Source: Parasponia andersonii (taxonomy: Eukaryota; Streptophyta; Magnoliopsida; Rosales; Cannabaceae). From it: a stretch of DNA of 64,000 nt. The stretch lies in NCBI GenBank assembly GCA_002914805.1, contig JXTB01000122.1, positions 206,530 through 270,529 on the forward strand. Direction: 5' to 3'. The translations under genes were made by a program, and so were the position numbers. This document shows positions 27,401 through 38,848 of the stretch, in pieces (the stretch's first letter is position 1; every line of letters begins with the position of its first letter). Under the pieces are notes generated by a model. It saw only the letters and a list, made by a program, of their open reading frames with translations, did not search any database and was not told the origin of the DNA.

Positions 27401-30400
27401 GAAGGGAACATTCAGGGACCCTTTCTGGGGATTGACATAATTACATGGTTTGACCAAGGTTTTTTCGGAACAAATTTACCTGTACGATTTTCAGATGCCC
27501 CTGATGGATCTCCTTTTCAAGAACTTGGTGAAGTCATGCCGCATTTGAAAACTAAATCCATTTCTAACAATACTTTGAATACTAGATTAGACTCATATGA
27601 TGTTATTGACTTGGAACAATTATCTGCTCCTGACTTTGGGGATTCTTCTGGTTCGAATTATCAACCTTATGGTTCATCTGGATTTGAGGCCACTTCGTTT
27701 GTTGGTGCACAATCAAGATTGCCCAGTCATGGTTACCACTCTGAGGTCCAGCTCCGTGACAATCATAGTTTACAAGGGATTGTTTCAGAAGATGAAGGTA
27801 TCTATCCTGCTTGATTTTTGTTTTAGGATTTTTCAGTTTTTTTCTAGTTAGTGCATTGATTGATCTTGTTCTTTTATTCAGAAATTGTCTTTCCTGGAAG
27901 GCCCCAAAGTAGGAACGGTAGGCTGTTGATGAGCTCTTCAGATGACATTCATGGTTCATCATTGAATTCTTCTAGCCCTAGTCTGCCTAATCATCAAGAT
28001 GATAAGTTGCATCCTTTTGGACTGTTGATGTCTGAGCTCAGTGGCAGCTCTCATATGAGGCATGCTCAGTTGTCGAAAACTTCTTTACACATTAGTGACC
28101 AGGGTCATTTTACAGATCCTTTGTCTGTAGAAGATGCCTCCAGTGCTTATCAGCCTTTGTTGTTGTCCAGGACTGATCAACCTTCATTTGGAGAGACATG
28201 GTCTGATAAATCCACTAATACTACAGTTCCTAACCCTAATGTTATTTCAGGATCTGTAAATACTCACCAGATGTCTCATGTGGGGCAAGAGTACAACCAT
28301 TTTGACCTGGCCGAGCATGTGATGTCACAGAGGTTATTGAAGGAACAACTTCAACAACAGAATCCTCCTTCTCATCACCCTTTTGCACATGTTGCAGATA
28401 TGGGTGTGGAGCAGTTTCCAGGTTTTGGTCTTTCTCATGGCAGGAGCTCTAATATCGAGCAGTCTCTACATCATCCAGTCCCTGATATTGAGCTTATCTT
28501 GGAGCATCAGTTCAAGCAGCAGCAGCACCGGTTGGAGCTCCAGCAACAGAAGCAGTTGGAGCTCCAGCAACAGAAGCAGTTGGAGTTCCAGCGACAGCAG
28601 CGGTTGGAGCTCCAGCGACAGCAGCAGTTGGAGCTCCAGCGAGAACGCCAGTTGGAGCTCCAGCGACAGCGCCAGTTGGAGCTTCAGCGACAGCATCAGC
28701 TGCAGCAGCACCTGCGCCACCAACAAATGCAATTGCAGCAGATGCAGCAGTCTCAGGCTCAGCAGCTGCTGCTTGAACAGTTGCTTCATCAGCAGATGTC
28801 TGACCCTGGTTATAGACAGTTGAATGTAGATCCAATGGGGGATAACCTGTTTGATCAAGTTCAATTAAGGAGGCACCTTCTTCATGAATTACAGCCGCAA
28901 TCCCATTCTTCAGGGAACCTCGATCCATCACTGGAGCAGTTTATACAAGCAAATATTAGTCAAAGAGCCATTGGAGGACAGGAGAGTGGTTTTCTGGACA
29001 CTGTAGCTCAGGAAAGGCATGGGAGTATACTCCCTTTAGAACAGCAGCATCGCTTTCAGCAGGAGGAGTTGCAGGCACAGCAGTTATCAATGGCCTTGAG
29101 ACAGCAGTTAGGAATGGAGGGTGAAAGGCATAATGATATACCATGGTTGCTAGATGAAGCGGGTCAATTTACCAGGAACCATGCTGGTCATCACCAGGCT
29201 CGGGTTGGGGGATTTAATTCTTTAGAAAATTATCAACAGTTGCAGAGGCTTCCCTCCCATGAGCAGCAGCCAAGACATCTCACTTGGAATCCTGCATGTC
29301 AGGAGAAACATCGTCGAGGATTTTTTGAACCCAATTCTATGGCACTTGAGAGGTCATTGTCTGTTCCTGCTGGTTCTATTGGGAAGATGGATGTTGGAAA
29401 CCCCCAGGGTCTAGGTTTACAACAACAAAACTTCTATATGCCTTCTGCTGATAAGCTGGGCTCTCTTTCTTCAGCCCATCCCCCTCAAGAAATGACAAGT
29501 GAATTTCATGCCTCCGACCCAGTTGCTTTTGAGAGCTCCCGGTCTGGGGATAATGGGCAGCTAGATAGGAGCTTTATTGAAATGCAAATGCAAATGTTGC
29601 ATCTCAATGCTGCTCGAAATCGAGATGAGTCAGAAGTGACAAAGACTCATGCTGATTCAAGTACCTGGGCATCAGCTGAAGGTGATGAAACTCGAGCTTT
29701 TATGGACTTTCTCTGTCAAAAGCTGGGTCATCCGTGTACACGATCATCAGACGTTGATCCTCGCCATTCTCTATCATCCACCAGAAATCAGGAATCCAAT
29801 TTACCAATTTCTGAGTCAAGCTCTTCACAACTTCCTTTTAGTCATCTCGAAGAAAGACATGTTGGGAGGAACAACCATTTCATTGAAGGTCATCAGAATC
29901 CGGGTTTAAATGTGTTGTTGCAAGATCACTTGTGTAGTGTTGTTACAAATGAACAATTTAACAATTTCACAGACAGTGAAAAATTGCTTCTTAGATCCAG
30001 TTCTGGAACATTGATTGAAGATCCATCATTTTTATCTAGCAAGAGGGACACTCGTTGCGTGGATACTAGTTTGCTTGGTAATTCAGCTGTGGGTGATGAC
30101 TCAATGGACTTTGAGGGACACAAGGAAAAGAGACAAGGGGTAAAAGGAATTATCTCTTTGAGCCAGTCAATTTCAGTGATAGAAGGGAACAAGGAGCAAG
30201 CAGGAAAAACCATTGATACTGAGGAACGACCTAGTAATGCTCATAGCAGGCATAGCTCAATTAGTAGTGCTGGTAAATTTTCATTTTTCTTCTTTTGTAA
30301 ATACTTCCATTTTTGTTCAAAATGCATGTGTGAAACACCATGGAGTTTCACAGGTGGCGCCGCAGGCTTTTACAGCTATGAGATGGGATTACACAAATCA

Positions 30401-31379
30401 CTTGGAGAAGAGGGTTCTAACGGGAGGTAGTTTCTTCCCCGACTCTTTCTTAAGCTGGTGTTGCTCATTCCTCTTTTGCTATTTCACAGAATCAATACTC
30501 GGTCTGGTTGTCTAATATAGGGTAGCTGAGCTTACTGTTCGCTGTTTATTTATTTGTCATCTAAAACCACCGGAAGGCCTAGGTGGATTACTCCTTTGAT
30601 TTGTCCGTGGCATTGGAAATTGTTGGGTTCTTCATTTCTGTTTTTCTCCAATTTCTTTTTTTAGTTTGATGTTGAATGCTATAGCCTGTAGGTGCTATTA
30701 TGTTGTGGTTATTTATGATGCTTTCTAGTGTATCCTCTGTAAGGTTTGGATTATGTTTAATAGTCTTAATCTGCATAGCATATAATTTTTCAGATATTTT
30801 AACCTTTTCCTTGTACTGACATTCTTCCCTCTTCTTGAACCAGAGCATCTGACAATGCTTTTCACAAAGGCTCATCTGTGCCGCGTGTGCTATCTTCACA
30901 GGATGTTTTGCCAGAGACAGCATCTTCTCTTCGTGTCAAGCAAACGAGCACGATGAGCCAAACTTGTGATGGTAGGTTGTCATCTCACAGTTGTCTTATT
31001 AATGTGTGTTTTGGTTTCTTTGTGATTGGCCCACTAACTGGAAAATTTATGGCGATTTTCAGAGGGGAATGCTGCCGCAAAAGTGTCTGAAACAAATGCA
31101 TCTAGTAAGAAGGATTTGCGTTTTAGAAGATCCTCGTCTTACAATGATGCTGCGGTGTCCGAGGCATCATTCATAGACATGCTTAAAAAACCAGTTGTTC
31201 CAGAGGCTGATACAGTAAATGGAGGTGCTTTGGAGTCATCTGATGGAGGCGTTCAAGCAGTGCGAAGTGGAAAAAAGAAGGGGAAGAAAGGAAGGCAAAT
31301 TGATCCTGCCCTCCTTGGCTTTAAAGTCTCCAGCAACCGGATCATGATGGGTGAGATCATCCATCGCCTTGAAGATTGA
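24471..31379 (+). CDS. EXA1: GYF-domain translational regulator, EXA1/PSIG1 type
   Basis: Eleven exons: 24471-24546, 24993-25055, 25224-25315, 25526-26389, 26552-26651, 26732-26890, 27003-27797, 27882-30272, 30354-30426, 30844-30971, 31063-31379; GT-AG borders, consistent phases, 1685 aa (Arabidopsis EXA1 is about 1.7 k). Landmarks: [15 protein letters not shown] near residue 60; an Arg/Glu/Asp-rich segment; an eIF4E-binding type motif YPRGKLL at 315-321 (Y-x4-L-hydrophobic); the GYF domain at about 579-630 ([19 protein letters not shown], then WFDQGFFG), which binds proline-rich ligands; a Gln-rich tract at about 925-1025 with an 8-residue repeat; and the conserved tail [20 protein letters not shown]. 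Known role in Arabidopsis: cytosolic partner of eIF4E-family proteins, needed for potexvirus infection and dampening immune-receptor translation. The joins of exon 1 to 3 and exon 9 are the least certain. Confidence 0.93.
28512..28705 (+). repeat. 24-bp coding minisatellite (Gln-rich) in the EXA1-type gene
   Basis: About eight copies of a 24-bp unit encode variants of QLELQRQQ (for example [24 protein letters not shown]). Copies differ mainly at codons 6-8. The translated stretch should form a long charged coiled coil or disordered linker after the GYF domain. Its repeat nature opens long spurious frames on the other strand. Confidence 0.9.
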
Positions 31380-33239
31380 CATAATGTTGTAAATATTAAC
31401 TTATTTTTTTCGTTTTCTTTCTTGGATAAAATTGTACAGTCAAATTAATGTAGATTTTATTTTTTTATTTTTTTATTTTTTTTTTTAAAACTCTGCCTGG
31501 ACAAGAGTCCCTACATGATAGTGTTTACAATTTGTATAGAAAAATTATAGGGAGGAATTAAAATTTTGTAAGAGAAATTAGATTGAAGATGCATAAAAAT
31601 ATATGAAATTTGGGGAATACGTTTATATACATGTACCCATACGATGTGACCAAACTACCTTTAGTAATTTTGATTAAAGAAATTAGATTGAATGTGCACG
31701 AGTTTTGGTATATACATGTACCCATACGATGTGACCAAAGTACCTTTAGTAATTTTGACTTAAGAAATTAGATTGAATATGCACGAGTTTTGAGGAATAT
31801 GTTTCGTTCAATACGTGTTTGAAATATATATATATATGTACCAGATGATGACCAAAGTACCGTTAGTAATTTGGGCTATCTATGCCTAAAGGCCCATTCT
31901 AATTCAATCTGCTGCACGCTCACTCAGAAAAAAAATTAAAAAAAATGCTATTCTGCTTGCTTTGGACGTAACGCCATCCAAGGGAAAAGGAAATAACGGT
32001 AAACCAATGCATATGAAAAGGGAAAGAACGACCTGATCTTTGCTATTTATATTAATACCCAGTATAATCTTGATACCTTTACAACAAAAACAAAAGGCGA
32101 CCTGTCGGAACAAGATCTTCAATTTAGTAGAGGATTCCCTCAAAACTCCGTCCAAATTGAAAACGTGAAAACATCATCAAAATTTCGTTATCGAACATAG
32201 GCCAAAATAAAGTAAAAATAAAGTAAAAAGTGACAGGCGTCAAAATTCCATCTAAATATCGTCAAATCTTCATCTAATATCCATCGAAATTTGTCAAAAA
32301 TTCGTCGAAATCCCATCAAACATCTGTCGAAATAGTCACCATCGAATTTGTCGAAATTCTCGTTAAAAACCAATTGAATGTTCCCTAAAACTTGAAAATA
32401 CCTATTGAAATTTATCGAAATCCCAAAATATAAAAATCGTTGAGATCCTTGTTAAGATCACTGAAAAAGACAGAATTAACTAAGTCGTTGTAACTTGTTT
32501 AAATCGTCATTTCATTTTGTGTGTTTGTCTAAGAGAGAGTTTTATATAATAAAAAAACCACCATGAACGTAGGCTTATAATTTTTGGAGCTGAATTATGT
32601 TAATTTATTATCTTCTTTACTTTTTATTGCAATTTTATTTTTATTCAAAGTAGAATTCCAAGATTTAACCCATCCACGATATAATTTTTCCACGTCTAGT
32701 TAAACAATCATCACAAAGACATCGTCAACAATGGTAGAGAGAAGAATGCTTCACAGAGCTTTGGTTTGTTGTGGTGGGGTTTACGGGTTCATATGCGAGC
32801 GAGGGAAGTCAGAGCTCTGGTTCATTGTGGTGAGGTTTCCGGGTTCATACGAGAGAGAAGGAGGAAGGTTCATGCATTCAAGAGAGAGGTACAAGGTTCA
32901 AGTCCTTTGTAAATTTTAGGGGTATTTCTGGTGAAAGAAATATATATTACAAAGTATTTTTAAGTAGAGCATACATGTCAAATCAGGTTTAGTATTGCGC
33001 ATATACATCTTAATTTCTCACGTCAATTTATAAGAAGGTATTTTAGAAATAACAAATTAATTAGAAAGGGTCGGAAGAGAAAAAAAAAATATGGGTGGGC
33101 CGATGGCTCTATATTAAATTCATATAAATATAATTATAAAAAAATACAATAATAGTTATCCAAAAATAAAACAATACTTACCTAAGGTATGCAGTCTGAG
33201 TCGGATTCGAACACCAGTGACACATATCCAAATCTTTAT
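31380..33239. other. spacer with local tandem repeats, downstream of the EXA1-type gene
   Basis: Starts with the EXA1-type 3' UTR. Three unequal tandem copies, each starting AGAAATTAGATTGAA, fill 31573-31875. A degenerate short-period repeat built on CGTCGAAAT and CATCGAAATT fills about 32235-32450. A 52-bp near-tandem duplication lies at about 32756-32862 (GCTTTGGTTTGTTGTGG and GCTCTGGTTCATTGTGG). No gene supported. Confidence 0.55.
31573..31875. repeat. three tandem copies of an 85-113 bp unit
   Basis: Units start at about 31573, 31678 and 31763. They share AGAAATTAGATTGAA at the start and GTGACCAAAGTACCTTTAGT or variants near the end; the first two also share ATATACATGTACCCATACGA. The third carries a TA insert. 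Non-coding. Confidence 0.8.
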
Positions 33240-34280
33240 ATAAATCGTTTCGCTCGCTATAACTATCGTTGGTGCAATTCTTAACAGCTGTCTACGTGTC
33301 TCTGAAATGCTGATACTGTATTTACCAAATGTCCACGTATCCTTGCTATCTCAGAGCGCTTTTGATTTCAGATCGGGTCGGAGAGGCGGGAGTGGCCACC
33401 TGCAAAAACTCTCCGATGCTTAAGTCAGATGTTTATCCCTGAGGTTGAGTAGCAAAGATTAAGTTTTTTCTTGCTTATCGAATTTTATATATTTTTCTCT
33501 GTATATGTCTATGTGTATCTCCTCAAGGGGAGATATGACTCATACATGTATAGTCTTAGAACTGAGAGCTTTCTGGCTCTCAATCCCATGATCGAGTACC
33601 TTTTCTCATCATGACTTACTCCAAAAATCACGAGCCGTGGTTACCGTGACTTCTCTTGCATTGTAGTGACCTACTTTCCCCCGTTTCCTATGGCTCGAGC
33701 CTGCCGGGGGCGAGACTTTGACAAACCGACGTTCTATCAGGACGATTTGTCCAATGTGCACACCTACCCAGGATCGCATTAAATGCCCTGTTTGAATCTG
33801 GAGCAGTGTACTGCCTCTCATGTTCTTCTGGCAGAAGACCCTCGAGGCTCCTGACGCCCAACTGTCAAAGTAAGAATTGGACTGGGTCGAACCCATCCAA
33901 GGTCTGGGATGGATTCGGCCCTGGCCTCCGACAGCCCATTGGCCTATACGGAATCATGTGCAACTTGCATGACTTTTAAACGGTCCATCTGGACACGTGT
34001 CGAACGGTGTGCCCCCTCTGTGACCTATTCTGCCACTTAATCATGCACGTTGTACATGATCTAAGAATGAATCTCATAACTATAATACTAGTTTGAGTTT
34101 CTCATGATATAGGAACGGGTCTCATAACTATAATACTAGTTTGAGTTTCTCGTATTATATTTTCTTCTCAACTACACTCTCTGAGGTCGACCCAAGAGAA
34201 CGCTTTGTACGCTCTATCTCTTTCTTAGCTTTATTCCAGATTTTGATCCTCTTCAACATTATCCACATCAGCATCCAGGT
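33240..34280. mobile_element. GC-richer LTR-like block (fossil), family unsure
   Basis: This block is clearly richer in GC than its flanks and has an LTR-like texture: mixed CT-rich 3' part, no long frame with protein-like content, and an end near ATCCTCTTCAACA. I could not match ends with a target duplication, so it may be a partial or solo LTR of an old retroelement or a non-autonomous relative. It contains a 48-bp tandem duplication at 34072-34151. Confidence 0.35.
34072..34151. repeat. 48-bp tandem duplication
   Basis: Two identical 32-bp cores (TCTCATAACTATAATACTAG followed by TTTGAGTTTCTC) start at 34072 and 34120. It lies inside the LTR-like block. Confidence 0.85.
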
Positions 34281-35181
34281 TTGTAAATTTTAATTACCTA
34301 AAAGAAAAGATCTCTACCCTAGAATTCTCCCACAATTTAACATTCTTTTTATTACTCATAAAATTTGGGAAAGAAATTAAAATATGTAATTTTAGTTTCA
34401 TTTTTTATTGTATTAGCTATGTTATTTCTTTTGGACGCTTTGCACTTTTTACTTACTAGGTCGTAAGCACCTTCATTGAATTTCTACCCAATATTTAGAA
34501 TTCTTCAGTAGTTTTGTGACACAGATCCTTGGTTGAAATTTATGATGATTTTTTTTAAAAATTTTGATCATTAATATTGATTATTCAATCTAGTTTAGCA
34601 AATTAATTACGAAATTATCCTAATTTTATGATGAAAATATTAACAGCTTTATCCGGAGTGCATGGTAATATGGATTATCTTGAATCTTATTGAGGAATAG
34701 TTTTGGAATTTATGAAATAATATATTGATCAAACTTTTGGTGTGAATTTCTGTTCATGAAATTGTATTGGTTTTGGGACTTATAAGGCAATATTGATCAG
34801 AATTTGGTGTGAATTAATTTTTTTTTTATTTTTAGTGTATTTTTTAGCTTTTAATTAAATATTTTTAATTAAAATTTGAAAGTGTGTGATTCTCAAGTTT
34901 TGCTTCTAATAAGCATCAAATCGTTAAGATTTAAATCAATGTAGTCATATATATATATACCATGTTATATAATTTACCTTTAAATATATTAAAGCATATG
35001 ATGTATAGAGATTTATATGAATATTTGATGCAATCTCGTCTTTTTCTATTATCATCCAAAATTCTAGCTATAAGCTAACTCTTTATGTATATTCTTTGAA
35101 TTCTTTGGCTTTGTTTATTCTTTGGCATTGTGTATCTTTCCTAAAAATATGGTTGTCAATTAATATAAGTTTAGTGCAGCG
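34281..35181. other. AT-rich spacer
   Basis: I see no gene, RNA or element with recognisable ends here. Confidence 0.5.
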
Positions 35182-35660
35182 ATGAATATGTACCATGTTG
35201 CTGGTCCGAACGAGTACGTGGCCATCACAGGCTTGGGCATCAAAGATATGAAGCTTTGTAAGAAGGCATATATACTTCCTTTATTTCAGAAGTGCACTCA
35301 CATTTACATCTCCCCAGTCACTTGCGCTTTTCGTATTGAGGCCAAATCTGTTGAAAATCTACCATTTATTATGACAACATCTTCTGAAATGTGCCCTCCT
35401 GCTGATGATAAGACTATGCTCCTTCTTTATGCGTAGCTCGTATGCTCATATAAGAAGTTATCTATTCCTTGTTGTCCTGCCTATAACCGTGTGTACATGA
35501 TTGTTGAACGTGCATGAAATTTGTGCTATTGCTTCCTCCGTGACCATGGAAATTTTTTTTAAGGACTCTGAAGTGTTTAAGGAGAATGTTGTGTACAATA
35601 TTCAATTTCAACGTAATCAATTAATCAATTTGGACTTGTGATCTACAATGCCATTTTTGA
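35182..35660 (+). pseudogene. decayed flotillin-like gene copy
   Basis: The first 84 codons (from ATG at 35182; ATG at 35188 aligns best with family starts) read MYHVAGPNEYVAITGLGIKD, then MKLCKKAY, then SPVTCAFRIEAKSVENLPF and DDKTMLLLYA, matching the N-terminal SPFH region of plant flotillin-like membrane-microdomain proteins. The frame stops at TAG 35434-35436. Family sequence then continues in altered frames: a segment at about 35545-35655 reads TMEIFFKDSEVFKEN and then LINLDL, followed by VIYNA, as in the family's TMEEIFKGTKEFKKEV...GLVIYNA. Expected length is about 480 aa, so only about a third is present. A non-functional truncated copy, without visible introns in this part. Confidence 0.8.
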
Positions 35661-36330
35661 ACAAGATCTTGATGTTCACAAAACAAGGATTGGGAATTCT
35701 CCACTGGCATCTAAGAAGGACCAGTCAAAGAGAGCAAGTGATTGTGATAAGAAGATAAAAAGTACTTGTAAAAGTAACAAGAAGAGTAGTGTACTTTTCC
35801 GACTCTGAAAGTGATGATGACATGTATCTTGGATTTATTGGAGGTATAGCTATTTAGATAAGTCAAGTGTTACCAAAGAATTTTTTCATATTTGATCCTT
35901 TCATTACTCTAGTATTAGAAAGCTTCAAAGTTCAACCCTTACTAGATATTGCTTATATTTTAGTAAATATTATCTGACATTGTTAAGTCTCTTTGTTCTA
36001 TTCATTATCTTGTACTTTCCTTGTTATTATATAGCATTGCAGATATCAAAATAGTGCTTTGATATATGGACATTCCAGTGAGCATATTCATGTGATCTAC
36101 AAATTATTAATGTTCACAAAACTAGGATTTGGAACTTTCCACGAGTTAGTAACAAGAGGAAGAAGCATGTAATTTTCTTTTCCGACTCCGACTCAAGTGA
36201 CGATGAATGTGTGCTTGCATATCTTGCAGCTATTTAGATAAGTGTTCCCAAAGAGTTTTTTTCACATTTTATAAAATTCATTCGTATTAGTTTGGGATCT
36301 TCCTTCATTACTCTAGTATCATATTAGAAA
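35640..36330 (+). repeat. two degenerate copies of a module next to the flotillin relic
   Basis: Copy A (about 35640-35940) and copy B (about 36095-36330) share GTGATCTACAA, TGTTCACAAAAC, AAGAAG..., an acidic serine-rich coding-like patch (SDSESDDD in A, SDSDSSDDE in B), GCTATTTAGATAAGT and a following TTCATTACTCTAGTAT. Between them they suggest a duplicated gene 3' end ending in an acidic tail and a stop. I do not recognise the parent gene. Confidence 0.5.
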
Positions 36331-36718
36331 CGAGGACATCAATCCCTCCTAGTATGATAGTTATATTTTATTAGGTATGCTTAGGGTTTTTATATGCGCT
36401 TGCGTACTACAGCATTACCGTAAGCAAATCTTATATGCGTTTGTGTAGTTCATTTTGCTTCATATGACTGTATGAGCAAAACTATTACAAAACTAAGATC
36501 AACTTGTTGAGTAAAAACTCGTCTGCTCCTTTGATCAATGACACAGCTTGTGTGTATAATGGTTAATCGACTAAATTCTCAATACGTAGCAAATTAAAAT
36601 GGGGAAAANNNNNNNNNNNCTCTTCAAGAACCCAGCACCAGATGCTCCGGTGACTTTCAATTGTCCGTTGACAAATATCATTGAATATGGCCTGGTTGTC
36701 TTCAGAATGCTCTGCCTT
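36331..36718. other. spacer with an 11-N assembly gap
   Basis: Ns occupy 36609-36619, directly after ATGGGGAAAA. On the far side 36620-36717 could be read as LFKNPAPDAPVTFNCPLTNI and a few more residues, which I do not recognise. Sequence across this point may be misjoined. Nothing else is visible. Confidence 0.5.
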
Positions 36719-38848
36719 TGTAAAATCCCAGACTTTTAAAGGACAAAGTGGTCATTTTGTTAATTCTCAGATTAAATAATAGAGGGGCTAAATTACAATT
36801 TTTTTGAAAAAAATAAGACTAAATTGTAATATTTTGAGGGATTAAAATGAAAGAATTTTTTTTAAAATAAGAGACTATAGTGTAATTTTTAAAAATTTCA
36901 CAGTCCCCATTACGGGGGCCACGTGACCCTCACTCTCTCTCTCTCTCTCCACCCCTCCTGATGCCATCTCTCTCCCTTTACTCTCTCTCGTTTCGACTGA
37001 AGGAGACCAAAGCCACTGCAGCTCGCCCCAGTCGTCATTTGGCCCGCCAATCGACCGTTGGAGCTTCGTCATGTCACCCAGGGAGCTGTGCCATTGCCGA
37101 GCCTCCCTCGCTGAAAAATGCTATTGTTGGCCATGAGGAAGTTTGATTTCCGGCGTCGTTTCAGGCTGTTTCATCTCGCATTCTTAGGCTCATTGAATTC
37201 GTCTCGTCGAGAAGATTATCAAGGTATATATTTCACGACCCCATTATGCCGAGTTTGAAAGTTGTCATTTTTGGGTTATTTAAGCTTGAAGTTTGACTTT
37301 TTGCTCCTACTGTTAGATTGTGTTTTTGATATCATTTTTCTAATATACTCGGAAAATGGAGAAATTTGATATATATTGACTATGTTTGGTGACCGAACAA
37401 AAAATGAATTGGACATCTAAGATTTGCCTCTTTTGCATGCCACCAGTTCAGTTTCAGTCTAGACCCGAATTTGACGAGTTATATGTCTAGCCTAACTATT
37501 TTAGGTGTTAGAACTTTAGTGAAGATATCTGTTTGTGGATTTCAAGCTTTGTTGAGAAGTTGATTTTTCATAAGAAAATGATCGAAAGTTTGGAATTAGT
37601 TCTCGGCCCTTCGAGCGATCGTCCAACAATACCGTAAGGATCCAATAGCGTGGTATCACTATTCTAATAAGGTAGGGATTCAACTACCTCTGTTTTATAT
37701 CATTTTTGCAATATATGATGACAAATGTGATTTTAGAACTATTTGAATATTTGTTATGGAATTTGATTATACGATATATATTGTATTGCTCTGGGAATTT
37801 TCTAAGTGCAGGTTTTTTTTAAGTATATTAATAATAGGGTCGTTATGCTGCCCATTTTTTTATAAAATCTAATATGTTTATTTTATTGAAAAATCAGAGC
37901 ATGATAATTTCCACACCTCAATTTTATAATGTACTTCTCATAAGATCGTACATGAGTATCATGTTAGCATCGTGGGTTTATAGTACGACGCTGTATATCC
38001 CACTATAAGTGCAGACTCCGTAAACTCATATGTGGTTAGTTTCTTCTGATTACCTCCCCATTTGGCAAGCGTAGGTAATTTAGTTGCCTCTCTAGGTTTG
38101 GTAGGCAACACATAGGTGTTCCTTTTGGGTATAGGCTTAGGTGTCAGGTAGACTGTTAGGTACACTTAGTTCCATCATCCTGGATTTTCGCAGATGAGAA
38201 GATATGAACTCATGAGTATGGGTTGATTTGTGTCATATACATATGAATTGGATAGTTTTAATTATACTACTATATATATATATTAATATATATAGATTGT
38301 CAGTTTGGATTATATATATGTGTGTTTTGGATTAAACTAACTATGCAAGAACTTTCTATCACTAAAATATTTTCTATTGAGGTAATTATTTTCTTACTAG
38401 ATATTTTATGTTCACTCTTCCTACTTTCCTTCCTCAGGTAGTGTTTAGTACGACCTTGGTAATCAAGAGGATTTAAAGCTTATATTTGATTGTAATTCAT
38501 TGTCTTGGTAATATTAGAAGCTTATTATTGTAGTGTTTGGATTGTTTGAATTTTGTATTAGCATTATACCAAGATTACTATTTTCTATTATGTTTGTGAA
38601 CTTATGTATGTCATTTTAGTAGTTGATACTTGTTCTTATGGGTGATGATGATGCTTGAACTTAAATTCGAATGTTTTTTAATTATAATTTGATTTATATT
38701 TAATGGTGTATACAAACAGTGAGAGAGGTCCACTTCTAAATATTTTATTTAAATGGACTGTTTTATAAAATCCAATCTTTTATGACTTTTTAAAATAAGT
38801 CAAGAAATTTTCCATTTCTACCACTAGCTCAGATTTTGTGTTGTGACA
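36719..38848 (+). repeat. 5' LTR of the Ty3/gypsy fossil
   Basis: It begins TGTAAAATCC, ends TGTGACA and is followed by the primer-binding region. CT and TA microsatellites sit inside it (about 36926-36946 and 38271-38290). An inverted, partial relative lies at 46361-47880; the two are clearly related along about 1.5 kb but well diverged, so they come from different, old insertions. Confidence 0.8.

Noticed and set aside
28383-28931. Long frames on the minus strand and in another plus frame across the Gln-rich tract
   Set aside because: They are products of the 24-bp coding repeat of the EXA1-type gene; their sequence is low-complexity Ala/Thr, Leu or Ser repeats.
33609-33896. A 95-codon minus-strand frame in the GC-richer block
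   Set aside because: Protein-like features are absent; the block has the texture of an LTR.
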